Below, one piece after another: positions 49,544 to 58,666 of a DNA stretch of 64,000 nt (within the stretch, counting starts at the first letter, position 1; each line of letters begins with the position of its first letter). Source of the stretch: Arsenophonus sp052171275. Its GTDB lineage: Bacteria > Pseudomonadota > Gammaproteobacteria > Enterobacterales > Enterobacteriaceae. The position numbers and the translations under genes were made by a program. Location: contig CM125795.1 in the NCBI GenBank assembly GCA_052171275.1, positions 1,054,001 to 1,118,000 of the forward strand. Reading direction: 5' to 3'. A model generated the notes under the pieces. It was not told the DNA's origin and made no database searches. It saw nothing but the letters and a program-made list of their open reading frames with translations.

Positions 49544-50821
49544 ATGGTCAAAAACATCCAATCTGTTCGTGGTATGAATGACTATTTTCTTCTGGATATT
49601 CAATTTTGGCAAAAAATTGAAAATAAGTTAAAAGAAATTATTGTTAGTTATGGTTTCACTGAGATACGAACACCTATAATTGAGAAAAGCGCTTTATTTT
49701 ATAGAGCAATAGGAAAAATCACTGATGTAGTTGAAAAAGAAATGTATACTTTTGATGACCGTAACGGTGATAGTTTAACACTACGACCAGAGAATACAGC
49801 TGGTTGTGTTCGAGCTGGTATAGAACATGGTTTATTATATAATCAGCAACAGCGATTTTGGTATTTAGGTCCAATGTTTCGTTATGAACGTCCTCAAAAA
49901 GGACGTTATCGACAATTCAATCAATTAGGTGTTGAAGTTTTCGGTTTATATGGACCAGATATTGATGCTGAACTTATCATTATGATAAAACGTTGTTTAT
50001 GTGAATTAGGGATTATTAAACATGTTTCATTAGAATTAAACTCTATTGGATCATTATCATCACGAATAAAATTTAAACATGACTTAGTGATTTTTTTGCA
50101 GCAACATGAAGATAAATTAGATGATGATTGTCAATATCGGTTATTAACTAACCCATTACGAATTCTTGATTCAAAAAATCCTGATATACAAAAATTGCTT
50201 AATAATGCTCCAGCACTTTGGGATTATCTTGATAATAATTCTAAAAAACATTTTACTGAACTTTGTAAATTACTTAATGCAGCAGGTGTTAAATACAAAA
50301 TTAATCAACGTTTAGTCCGTGGTTTAGATTATTATAATCGTACAGTATTTGAGTGGGTTACTAATAGATTAGGTGCACAAAATACAGTATGTGCTGGTGG
50401 ACGTTATGATGGATTGGTCGAGCAACTTGGAGGACAAGATACTTCAGCAGTTGGATTTGCTATTGGAATTGAGCGAATTTTGTTATTAATTAGAGAAACT
50501 AATCCAAATTTTGTTGCTGAGTTTACTTTAATTGATGTTTATTTAATTAATTATAACTTAATAAGTCAAGAAAAAACATTATTGCTAGCAGAAAAAATTC
50601 GTGATCAGTTCCCAACATTAAAGTTAATGATCCACTATGGAGGTGGAAATTTTAAAAAACAACTAGATCGAGCTAATAAATATCAGGCTAAAATTGTTTT
50701 AATTTTAGATAATGATAAATGTCAATCTAATGAAGTTATTATAAAAGATTTGCGTACTGGTGATCAAGAAAAAATTTCTTACCAGAATATTGCTTTATAT
50801 TTGACTAAACTTTTATATTAA
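49544..50821 (+). CDS. hisS: Histidyl-tRNA synthetase
   Basis: Class II aminoacyl-tRNA synthetase that charges tRNA-His; cytoplasmic homodimer. 425 aa against 424 in E. coli. Motif 1 lies around GFTEIRTPIIE (38-48), and TLRPENTAG is at 79-87. Motif 2 covers FRYERPQKGRYRQFNQLGVE (112-131). The histidine-specific LVRGLDYYNRTVFE (257-270) includes the catalytic Arg259, and AGGRYDGL follows. Motif 3 is AVGFAIGIERI (302-312). The anticodon-binding domain covers about 330-425. The ATG at 49544 has AGAGA about six bases upstream. Its stop codon is followed directly by the ribosome-binding site of yfgM (14-bp gap), so the two are surely cotranscribed. No lesion is seen. Confidence 0.98.
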   Translation: MVKNIQSVRGMNDYFLLDIQFWQKIENKLKEIIVSYGFTEIRTPIIEKSALFYRAIGKITDVVEKEMYTFDDRNGDSLTLRPENTAGCVRAGIEHGLLYNQQQRFWYLGPMFRYERPQKGRYRQFNQLGVEVFGLYGPDIDAELIIMIKRCLCELGIIKHVSLELNSIGSLSSRIKFKHDLVIFLQQHEDKLDDDCQYRLLTNPLRILDSKNPDIQKLLNNAPALWDYLDNNSKKHFTELCKLLNAAGVKYKINQRLVRGLDYYNRTVFEWVTNRLGAQNTVCAGGRYDGLVEQLGGQDTSAVGFAIGIERILLLIRETNPNFVAEFTLIDVYLINYNLISQEKTLLLAEKIRDQFPTLKLMIHYGGGNFKKQLDRANKYQAKIVLILDNDKCQSNEVIIKDLRTGDQEKISYQNIALYLTKLLY

Positions 50822-50835
50822 GAGAGATTTTATTT

Positions 50836-51456
50836 ATGAACATTAATACCAGTGAAAATGAGAAAATAAATACTATAAGACGTTTTATTATTAATAATAT
50901 TAAAGTACTAGTAGTTTTGTTAGTTACTGGTATTGTCTTAATTATTAGTTTGTATTATTGGCGATCATATCAAGAAAATAGTTTACAAGAAAGTGTTGAA
51001 ACTTTTGAAGAAATTTCTTCTCAATTACAAATAGGTTCAAAACAAAGTATACATATTAGTGAACAATTCGCTAATGAAACAAATAATATATATGCCGCAT
51101 TAACAAACATTCAGTTGGCTAAACTTGCAGTGGAAAAAAATAATATTATTGATGCAGAAAAAGCATTATTAAGAGCATTAAAAAAAGCTAAATTAGATAA
51201 TTTTAAAAATTTAATCAATATAAGGTTAGCACGAGTACAATTAGCTTTAAATAAAATAGATAAGGCTTTTGTTTCTTTGATTCAAGTACATGATAAAGAG
51301 TTGAGCGCAATTATTGAAAACATTCGTGGTGATGCCTTTTTAAAAAAAGGTGATATTTCTAGTGCTCGTTCAGCTTATTCTAGGGGAATAGAATCAAATG
51401 GAAATGAAATGATAAAAACAATATTAAAGATAAAAATTAACAAATTGTCAAACTAA
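50836..51456 (+). CDS. yfgM: YfgM, periplasmic TPR protein of the PpiD/SecYEG complex
   Basis: Inner-membrane protein with a single N-terminal anchor (about 23-41) and a periplasmic tetratricopeptide-like domain. In E. coli it binds PpiD at the SecYEG translocon and assists periplasmic chaperone traffic. Length is 206 aa, identical to E. coli. Shared blocks are the cytoplasmic tail ending in IRRFI, NIYAALTNIQLAKLAVEKN, NLINIRLARVQLAL, IIENIRGDAFLKKGD, ARSAYSRGIES and the C-terminal KIKINKLSN. The ATG at 50836 has AGAGAG nine bases upstream, overlapping the end of hisS. bamB starts 14 bp downstream. The order hisS-yfgM-bamB-der is strongly conserved among gammaproteobacteria and supports the call despite modest sequence identity. 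Confidence 0.93.
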   Translation: MNINTSENEKINTIRRFIINNIKVLVVLLVTGIVLIISLYYWRSYQENSLQESVETFEEISSQLQIGSKQSIHISEQFANETNNIYAALTNIQLAKLAVEKNNIIDAEKALLRALKKAKLDNFKNLINIRLARVQLALNKIDKAFVSLIQVHDKELSAIIENIRGDAFLKKGDISSARSAYSRGIESNGNEMIKTILKIKINKLSN

Positions 51457-51470
51457 GAGGAATATCAACA

Positions 51471-52649
51471 TTGAAATTAAGTAGAACATTCTCAATTACT
51501 TTATTTGTTATTATATTATTAATTGGGTGTTCAGTTGAAAAAGATTACATAATAGTACATCCACTACCTATATTAAAAAATAAATTCAATCCTTCTATCA
51601 TCTGGTATCGCAAGATAGGTGATGGTATTGGAGAAAATTATTCTAAACTTTCACCTGTTTATAATGATTCTATTGTTTATTCAGCAGATCGTAAAGGAAC
51701 AATTAAATCAATAGATTTTGGTTCAGGTAAAATATTATGGTCAATTAATTTATCAAAAAAAAATTATTTTTTTACTAGAAATCGTCAATCATTGCTTTCT
51801 AGCGGATTAACAGTTTCAGGAAATAAGATTTATATAGGAACAGAAACCGGTAAAATTATTGCGTTAAATAAAATTGATGGTGAACTAGTGTGGGAAAGTG
51901 ATATTTCAGGTGAAGTACTTTCAAAACCTATTATTGATAATGGTATTTTATTGATTCATACAGGTAACGGTTTATTACATGCATTAAATTCGCATACTGG
52001 ACAAAATAAGTGGAGTATTGATTTAGGTACTTCTGGATTATCAATAAGAGGAAAATCAACACCAACTATTGTCTATGGTATCGCTATTGTTGGTAGCAAT
52101 AATGGGCGCATTAGTGCAATAAATATTGCTGAAGGCCAAATTCTTTGGCAACAATATATTTCTGATATTCATGGTAAAGTCGAAATAGATCACTTACATG
52201 ATGTAAATATCACACCGATTATCGATATTAATTCGAGTACTATTTTTGCTATTGGATACAATGGAGATTTAGTTTCTATGGATATGTATTCTGGTCAAAT
52301 TATCTGGAGGCTTTATATTGGATCAGTTAATGATATGATTATTGTTAATAATATTATTTATTTAGTTGATCAAAATGATCGCGTATTAGGAATTTATAAA
52401 AGTAATGGGGTTATTTTATGGACTCAAAATGCTCTATTGCATCGTAATTTAACTGCACCAATTATTTATAATAATTATTTAGTAATTGGTGATGGAGAAG
52501 GTTATCTTCATTGGTTAGATATCAATAGCGGAGAATTTATAGTGCGAAATAAAGTGAATAGTTCAGGATTACAAAGTCGACCAATTATTGCCAATGATAA
52601 ATTGCTTATTCAGGCTAAAGATGGAACTATATATTTAATTAAAGATTAA
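51471..52649 (+). CDS. bamB: Outer-membrane assembly lipoprotein BamB
   Basis: Lipoprotein subunit of the BAM complex; an eight-bladed PQQ-like beta-propeller that binds BamA and helps insert outer-membrane proteins. Length is 392 aa, as in E. coli. The signal peptide has a hydrophobic core (about 9-17) and a lipobox LIGC with lipidated Cys20. Repeated propeller elements such as GKILWS, GELVWES, GQNKWS, GQILWQ, GQIIWR and GVILWT mark successive blades. VLIHTGNGLLHALN, YLVDQNDRV, GDGEGYLHWLD and LLIQAKDGT match E. coli closely. The start is TTG at 51471, with GAGG ten bases upstream immediately after the yfgM stop. A hairpin terminator follows at 52680-52719. Its retention suggests the cell still makes outer-membrane beta-barrels. 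Confidence 0.95.
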   Translation: MKLSRTFSITLFVIILLIGCSVEKDYIIVHPLPILKNKFNPSIIWYRKIGDGIGENYSKLSPVYNDSIVYSADRKGTIKSIDFGSGKILWSINLSKKNYFFTRNRQSLLSSGLTVSGNKIYIGTETGKIIALNKIDGELVWESDISGEVLSKPIIDNGILLIHTGNGLLHALNSHTGQNKWSIDLGTSGLSIRGKSTPTIVYGIAIVGSNNGRISAINIAEGQILWQQYISDIHGKVEIDHLHDVNITPIIDINSSTIFAIGYNGDLVSMDMYSGQIIWRLYIGSVNDMIIVNNIIYLVDQNDRVLGIYKSNGVILWTQNALLHRNLTAPIIYNNYLVIGDGEGYLHWLDINSGEFIVRNKVNSSGLQSRPIIANDKLLIQAKDGTIYLIKD

Positions 52650-52679
52650 TATTTCGTAATATCTTATTATTTTCCTAGT

Positions 52680-52719
52680 AAAATCAGATAATTATAAATT
52701 TCTAAAAGCTGATTTTTTT
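52680..52719 (+). terminator. Hairpin terminator after bamB
   Basis: AAAATCAG (52680-52687) pairs with CTGATTTT (52709-52716) across a 21-nt loop and is followed by an unbroken T-run to 52719. It lies 31 bases after the bamB stop. The long loop makes it moderate rather than strong. Some read-through into der would be expected. Confidence 0.5.
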
Positions 52720-52743
52720 CTATTCTTGAAATCAATATAAAAA

Positions 52744-52786
52744 TTTTTATTTTTTATTTTTTATTTTTTTATTTTTTATTTTTTAT
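52744..52786. repeat. TTTTTAT tandem repeat before der
   Basis: Six head-to-tail units of TTTTTAT (the fourth has one extra T) end immediately before the AAGG ribosome-binding site of der (52787-52790). Such a repeat is prone to slippage and sits exactly in the der leader. Confidence 0.8.
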
Positions 52787-52798
52787 AAGGCATAATAA

Positions 52799-54277
52799 AT
52801 GATACCTGTTATTGCGCTAATAGGACATGCAAATGTAGGAAAATCTACATTATTTAATCGATTAACTAGGAGTAAAGATGCTTTAGTTTCTAATTTTTCT
52901 GGTTTAACTCGTGATAGAAAATACGGAAAAGCAGAGTTTCTAGGGAAAGAATTTATTATTATTGATACAGGTGGTATTGATGATGATTCAAAAGAAGAAA
53001 TAAAAATAAAAATAGCTTCTCAATCTTTATTAGCGATTAAGGAAGCTAATATTATTTTTTTTATGGTTGATGCTAAATTTGGATTATTACCTATAGATTA
53101 TAATATTGCTAAATATTTACGTAATCGTATTGAACATACTTACCTAGTAGTAAATAAAATCGATGGTACTGATCTTGATATAGTATTAGGCGATTTTTAT
53201 AAACTTGGTATTAAGGATATTTATCCTATTATAGCATCTGACGGACATGGTGTTAGTAAATTAATTGAAAAAGTTATGTCTAATAATATCTATCAAAAAT
53301 CAACTAATAATATAGAATCATCAGAAGATAAAATTAATACGATTTATCGATTTACTAAAAAAATAGTATTCGAAAAAAATAAAAAAGAAACGCTTAATTC
53401 AAGTGAATTACCGATTAAATTAGCTATTGTAGGTCGTCCTAATGTTGGTAAGTCAACATTAATTAATTATATTTTAAGAGAGGAACGACTCGTAGTTTAT
53501 AGTATGCCAGGTACTACTCGTAATAGTATTTATATTCCAATGGAACGAGATGGATTTAAATATATATTGATTGATACAGCTGGTGTTCGTAAAAAAGGAA
53601 GAATAATTGAAAGTATTGAAAAATTTTCGGTTATCAAAACATTACAATCAATTGAAGATGCTAATATCGTTTTACTTGTTGTTGATGCAAACCAAGGAAT
53701 TTCTGATCAAGATTTATCATTATTAAACTTTACTTTAAATACTGGACGCTCCTTAGTTATTGCAATTAATAAATGGGATAGTATTTCAAAAGAAAATCGA
53801 AAGTCAGTAAAAGATATGTTAGATTTACGATTATCTTTTATTGATTTTATCAAAATTCATTTTATTTCATCGCTATATGGTACTGGTATTAATAATTTAT
53901 TTAAATCTATTTATATATCTTATCAATCAGCGACACAATTAATTAGTACTGCATTATTAACACGTATTATGAAAAGAGCAGAAGAAAAACATTCTCCTCC
54001 TTTTATAAAAAATCGCAGAGTAAGAATGAAATATGCTCATATAGGTGGTTATAATCCGCCTATAATTATTATCCATGGTAATCAAGTTTTTGATTTACCA
54101 GATTCTTATAAACGTTATTTAATTAATTATTTTCGACGTGAATTGCAAGTTATTGGAACACCGATTCATATTCGATTTAAAGAAGGAGATAATCCATATA
54201 TCGATAAAAAAAACAAATTAACAATAAGAAAATTATCTAAGCGTAAACGTTTAATATCGAGTTTCAAAAAACATTAA
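52799..54277 (+). CDS. der: Ribosome-assembly GTPase Der (EngA)
   Basis: Essential GTPase with two tandem G domains and a C-terminal KH-like domain; it binds the 50S subunit during assembly. 492 aa against 490 in E. coli. Domain 1 has GHANVGKS (9-16), DTGG (56-59) and NKID (119-122). Domain 2 has GRPNVGKS (212-219), DTAG (259-262) and NKWD (324-327). The KH-like region covers about 385-470, followed by a basic tail. Three normally invariant positions differ: His10-Ala11 for Arg-Pro in the first P-loop, Ser34 for Pro before GLTRDR, and Asn242 for Asp in PGTTRDS. The linker (about 165-205) is Lys/Asn-rich instead of the acidic E. coli linker. The ATG at 52799 has AAGG eight bases upstream. It ends 44 bp from the convergent hemF. 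Confidence 0.96.
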   Translation: MIPVIALIGHANVGKSTLFNRLTRSKDALVSNFSGLTRDRKYGKAEFLGKEFIIIDTGGIDDDSKEEIKIKIASQSLLAIKEANIIFFMVDAKFGLLPIDYNIAKYLRNRIEHTYLVVNKIDGTDLDIVLGDFYKLGIKDIYPIIASDGHGVSKLIEKVMSNNIYQKSTNNIESSEDKINTIYRFTKKIVFEKNKKETLNSSELPIKLAIVGRPNVGKSTLINYILREERLVVYSMPGTTRNSIYIPMERDGFKYILIDTAGVRKKGRIIESIEKFSVIKTLQSIEDANIVLLVVDANQGISDQDLSLLNFTLNTGRSLVIAINKWDSISKENRKSVKDMLDLRLSFIDFIKIHFISSLYGTGINNLFKSIYISYQSATQLISTALLTRIMKRAEEKHSPPFIKNRRVRMKYAHIGGYNPPIIIIHGNQVFDLPDSYKRYLINYFRRELQVIGTPIHIRFKEGDNPYIDKKNKLTIRKLSKRKRLISSFKKH

Positions 54278-54321
54278 TAAAATAAACTCTTTTCCTAAAA
54301 ATAATTGTATAGTATATATCT

Positions 54322-55245
54322 TCATACCCATTCTCTTTCAACTAAAAAATACTTATAAAGTTTTTCTTCATCTGAATTAGGTTCAGGATGATAATTATAC
54401 TCCCATCGAACTAAAGGAGGTAATGACATTAAAATTGACTCTATTCTACCACCAGTCTGTAGACCAAATAACGTTCCGCGATCGTACATTAGATTAAATT
54501 CTATATAACGTCCTCGTCGATATAACTGAAATTGTCGTTCTCGATCACCCCATACTGTATCTTTTCTTTTTTCAACAATTGGTAAGTATGCATCAAGGAA
54601 ACCATTACCTACATCTCGAATAAACTGAAAACAGCTAATAAAATCTGGTTGATTTAGGTCATCAAAAAAAAGACCACCAACTCCACGAGGTTCATTGCGA
54701 TGTTTGATAAAAAAATATCGATCACACCATTTTTTATAATTTAAATAAATTTCTTTTCCATAAGGAAGGCATAAAGATCGCGCAGTTTTATGCCAAAGTA
54801 TAATATCTTCCTCAAAACCATAATATGGAGTTAAATCAAATCCACCACCAAACCACCATACAGATGGTTCACCTGCCTTTTCTGCAATAAAAAAACGTAT
54901 ATTAGCATGAGCTGTTGGAATATATGGATTAAGTGGATGAATAACCAAAGAAATACCCATTGCCTGATAGAAATGTTCTAGTAGAAATGGACGTTTTTCT
55001 GTGGAAGAAGTAGGTAATTGTTCACCATTTATATGCGAAAAATTAACACAAGCCTGTTCAAAAATTCTCCCGTATTTTAGTATACGACTTCGACCACCTC
55101 CTTTCTTTTTATTTTCCCAATTATGTTCTGTAAATTTTTCGTTGTTATCAACATGTTCAAAATGTAAGCACATTTTATCTTGTAATGAAAGAAGAAATAT
55201 TTTAACTGCATTAATATCTGTTATATTCATAATATGAATTTTCAT
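54322..55245 (-). CDS. hemF: Oxygen-dependent coproporphyrinogen III oxidase HemF
   Basis: Cytoplasmic enzyme that uses O2 to decarboxylate coproporphyrinogen III to protoporphyrinogen IX in heme synthesis. 307 aa against 299 in E. coli. Clear blocks are GGGRSRILK (49-57), FEQACVNFSHI (62-72), VIHPLNPYIPTAHANIRFF (101-119), WWFGGGFDLTPYYGFEED (130-147), the family signature around KKWCDRYFFIKHRNEPRGVGG (171-191), and LYRRGRYIEFNL with RGTLFGLQTGGR near the end. Two ATG starts are possible, 55245 and 55230; neither has a convincing ribosome-binding site. The inner one (302 aa) fits the E. coli N-terminus better, so the first five residues are uncertain. It is convergent with der. Amidase amiA, beside hemF in E. 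coli, is absent. Retention implies aerobic heme synthesis. Confidence 0.95.
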   Translation of the reverse strand: MKIHIMNITDINAVKIFLLSLQDKMCLHFEHVDNNEKFTEHNWENKKKGGGRSRILKYGRIFEQACVNFSHINGEQLPTSSTEKRPFLLEHFYQAMGISLVIHPLNPYIPTAHANIRFFIAEKAGEPSVWWFGGGFDLTPYYGFEEDIILWHKTARSLCLPYGKEIYLNYKKWCDRYFFIKHRNEPRGVGGLFFDDLNQPDFISCFQFIRDVGNGFLDAYLPIVEKRKDTVWGDRERQFQLYRRGRYIEFNLMYDRGTLFGLQTGGRIESILMSLPPLVRWEYNYHPEPNSDEEKLYKYFLVEREWV

Positions 55246-55366
55246 TATTTAAAAAATCAACTTTTAATTATATACTGATATGTTATCTAAAAATATTTTA
55301 TTTTTGAATAAATTTATTAAAATATTGTTGATAATATCTATATATTAAATATAGTTATTTATTTGT

Positions 55367-55402
55367 ATTGATAATAAAAAAATAAATATGTTTATTATCA
55401 AT
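55367..55402. repeat. 12-bp inverted repeat upstream of hemF
   Basis: Arms are ATTGATAATAAA (55367-55378) and its complement (55391-55402), about 120 bases upstream of hemF. It could be an operator-like site or a chance palindrome; no regulator can be named. Confidence 0.45.
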
Positions 55403-56005
55403 CGAGATAATTATCATTTTATATAAAATCTGTGTTATATTTAACATAAATATGTAGTTCATAATAATAGTTATCAATTAATAAAATTACATTCAATCAA
55501 TCAAGTTAAAAAAAAGAAAAAATTTATTTAATAATTAATATTAAATTAAGTTAAAATAATAAATTTATTTAAGAAATATATTATTTAATTATAAATATAA
55601 TAAATAATTTAAATATAAATAATAAAATATAGAATAAAGATTCTATCTTCGTTCTATTAATATTCCTTTATTACTATTATTTTATTTAGATTATAGAAAT
55701 TTTTTGCCAGATAAATTAACTTATTACTTATATTAAAATAATAAAAATTTTTTAACAAAATACTTATGAATAACATAATCGCATTATAATAATTTTATAT
55801 TACTAATAAAATAAATATAAATTTTAAATCTAATCTTAAATTTTATATATTATTTAATAACTTATATCATTTTAATAACTTAAATACTAAAGATTTCTTT
55901 GTATATTTAAAATATAGATATATGATAGTTATAAAATATTTTATTATTTTTTTGTTTTATAGATCTTATAACCCTGTGTATTGTATTTAAAAAATAAAAT
56001 ATATT

Positions 56006-56039
56006 GATTAATCTATTATTTTAAAATAATAGATTAATC
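56006..56039. repeat. 34-bp perfect palindrome
   Basis: GATTAATCTATTATTTT is followed directly by its exact complement. It is isolated between hemF and ptsI. Confidence 0.8.
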
Positions 56040-58631
56040 TTATTAATATTATATCTTAATATTAAATAAAAGTAATATTATCCATTTATTTTTTTGAAAA
56101 TTTATAAAAGAATAGCAAAAATATAATAAATATTATTTTCATTAATTAATTATTAGAATATTAAGATTGAGTAACAAATTTAATTTAATAGATAAATTAA
56201 AATGTTCATATTTTTAATATATTATTTTATTAATTTATCTTTGTAATAATTATTATTTAAATTCATGAATTATTTTAAAAATTATAATTTTTATTTTTAA
56301 AATGTCTACTTTTATTTATTTTTTTAAAATTATTGATTAAATATTTAATTATAATATTAAATATTATCTTTAATTATTTATATTTTTTTAAAAAAAAATA
56401 ATTTTTATCGTTTTTGTTAAAAAAAATACCATAGTTTCTTATAATTAATATCCTTATTATTTAAATAATCCTGCTACTATTTTATAGTTAAACTAATCTA
56501 TAATTAAATTATTTTTTTTAATTTACATTAAACGTTTAATACAGATTTTAAATCTGAATTATTCATGAATAGTTAAATATAACTATTCATCGTATAAAAA
56601 TAATTAAAAATAGTTATTTATATTTTTGAAAAAAAATAAAATTATAGCAATAGATAAAGATATTATAAATAAGTATCTAAGATATAAAAATAAAGGATAG
56701 ATACCATTTGTATAAATTTATAAAAATAAATGTGAGATAAGCAGTTATTTTATTTACTTAAATAGTTAAATGAATATCTTTTTATCAATTATCTTTTTAT
56801 TAATTTAGCTATAATATTTATTATTTATTAATATAATTATTAAAAAGAATATTTAATATTATACAAATGATATTTTGTTAATTTAAAATAATTAGTATTA
56901 CTAAAATTATTTATTACGATAGAATTAATTTATAAATATATATTATTATATATCAATAAAAATTGATTATTATTTTTTTGACGAAAACAGACATTTCATA
57001 AACTTACTATATGGTAAGTAGTGCTTATGTTGTTTATTATTTTCATTATATTAGTAATATTTTATTATTTAAATTAAAATAATTAGGTAAATAAATTACT
57101 TATTTAAAATAATATATTAACACGTAACATTACTAAAACTAAAAATTTCATTTAAAAATGATTAAATTTTATTTAAAACTAAAATATTAAATAAGAATAT
57201 TTATAATTCTATAAAAGAGAAAATATAATTCTATGATATAATAACCAAAAATAAAATAAATTATATTTTGTTGATATATTATACATAATTATCGATAATA
57301 TATAAATTCAATTAGCAATTACAAATTATTATAATTAGATTTATATAATATTATAATATAATTATTATTAATAATAATATAAGTATTAAGTAATTATTTT
57401 TAATAATGTAATTATGAAAAAAAAATTTTTCTTTTACTTGATAATATCTTAATAAATAAAATCTTTATATGATTTTATATCACTTATAGAATATTTATAT
57501 ATAAAGAAAATGTATTTAATTAATATATTAATATTCATATAGTATATTAATTAACTTTATAATGATAAATATTTAGAATATTCTCTTATACAATATCTAT
57601 GTTTAATATTTTTTTTCTTAAGTACGAAGTATAATTAGAATTTTTTTAATATTCATATAAGATAATATTAAAAATCAAAATAAAATAAAAATTTTATATT
57701 TATAAAAATATAAAATATACTATATTCTTAAATAATTAAGTGATAGTTTAAAAAGTTATATGTAAAATATATTAAATATAAATAAATTAATAATATAATA
57801 TATATTATTCAAAATAAAATCAAAATAAATAATAAATATAATCTAGTAATAAATAAATGAATTATATTATTTTTACTTTTAATTTAGTTAGATATTGTAA
57901 TAGAATATTACATATGTTTCTAAATAAAAATATCAAGATAATTATTATAAGTTATTTTTTATAAAAAAGAATTATCTCTCTTTACAAAAGAGAATTTAAA
58001 TTAAATTAATTGTATTTAAAATAATTATTTATAAAAATATTTTTATTATTGATATATGATAATATGGTTAAGTTGTACAATTTTCATTTACAAACAATAA
58101 ATTAATAAAAAAATCGCTATTAATTTTTTATCTACATAATAACAATTTTTATCTTTAATTATAAAACTAAGGATAATTAGTTTATTCATCTTATTATTTA
58201 TAGATACTAGAAGTAATAAATAAATTTTAATGCAAATTTTTTTATAAAAAAAATCAAACATCATATATTAAGTTATATTTTTTTAATTTCTCGTCATAAA
58301 ATTTAGAAAACATTAATCCTTTAATACAATTTTATCAATATAAAATATATAATTTTTAAAAAAAATATCAATTAATAACATTAATTATATGAATAGTTTA
58401 TTAAAAATATGGATAGATAGTCTATCCCTTATCAAAAACATTTTCTATAAAAATAATATTTTATTAACATCTTTTATATTAATAATCTTATCCAAAATTT
58501 AAATAATAATACAAATATTATAACTGCTATTTTAGATACTTAAAACTTAAAAATTTCAGTTATTCAAACTGGATTAATTAATATTATAATAATTAATTAT
58601 TTTATTATAATTGTTAAGAGTTAATTTAGAT

Positions 58632-58666
58632 GATTTATTAAAAAAAGTATTTTTTTTTAATAAATC
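58632..58666 (-). terminator. Hairpin terminator abutting the ptsI stop
   Basis: A perfect 15-bp stem (58632-58646 with 58652-58666) closes a 5-nt loop. On the minus strand it begins at the base right after the ptsI stop codon. A/T-rich with only one G-C pair per stem. Its place suggests the ptsH-ptsI transcript ends here, without crr. Confidence 0.6.

Larger units (their letters stand above)
55246..58631. other. 3.4-kb gene-free region between hemF and ptsI
   Basis: As remembered, many genes separate ptsI and hemF in E. coli, starting with crr. Here none is readable, including crr. Inverted repeats are at 55367-55402 and 56006-56039, and a 7-bp stem TCTCTTT/AAAGAGA lies near 57975-57991. 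The hemF promoter should lie at the left end. Confidence 0.6.
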
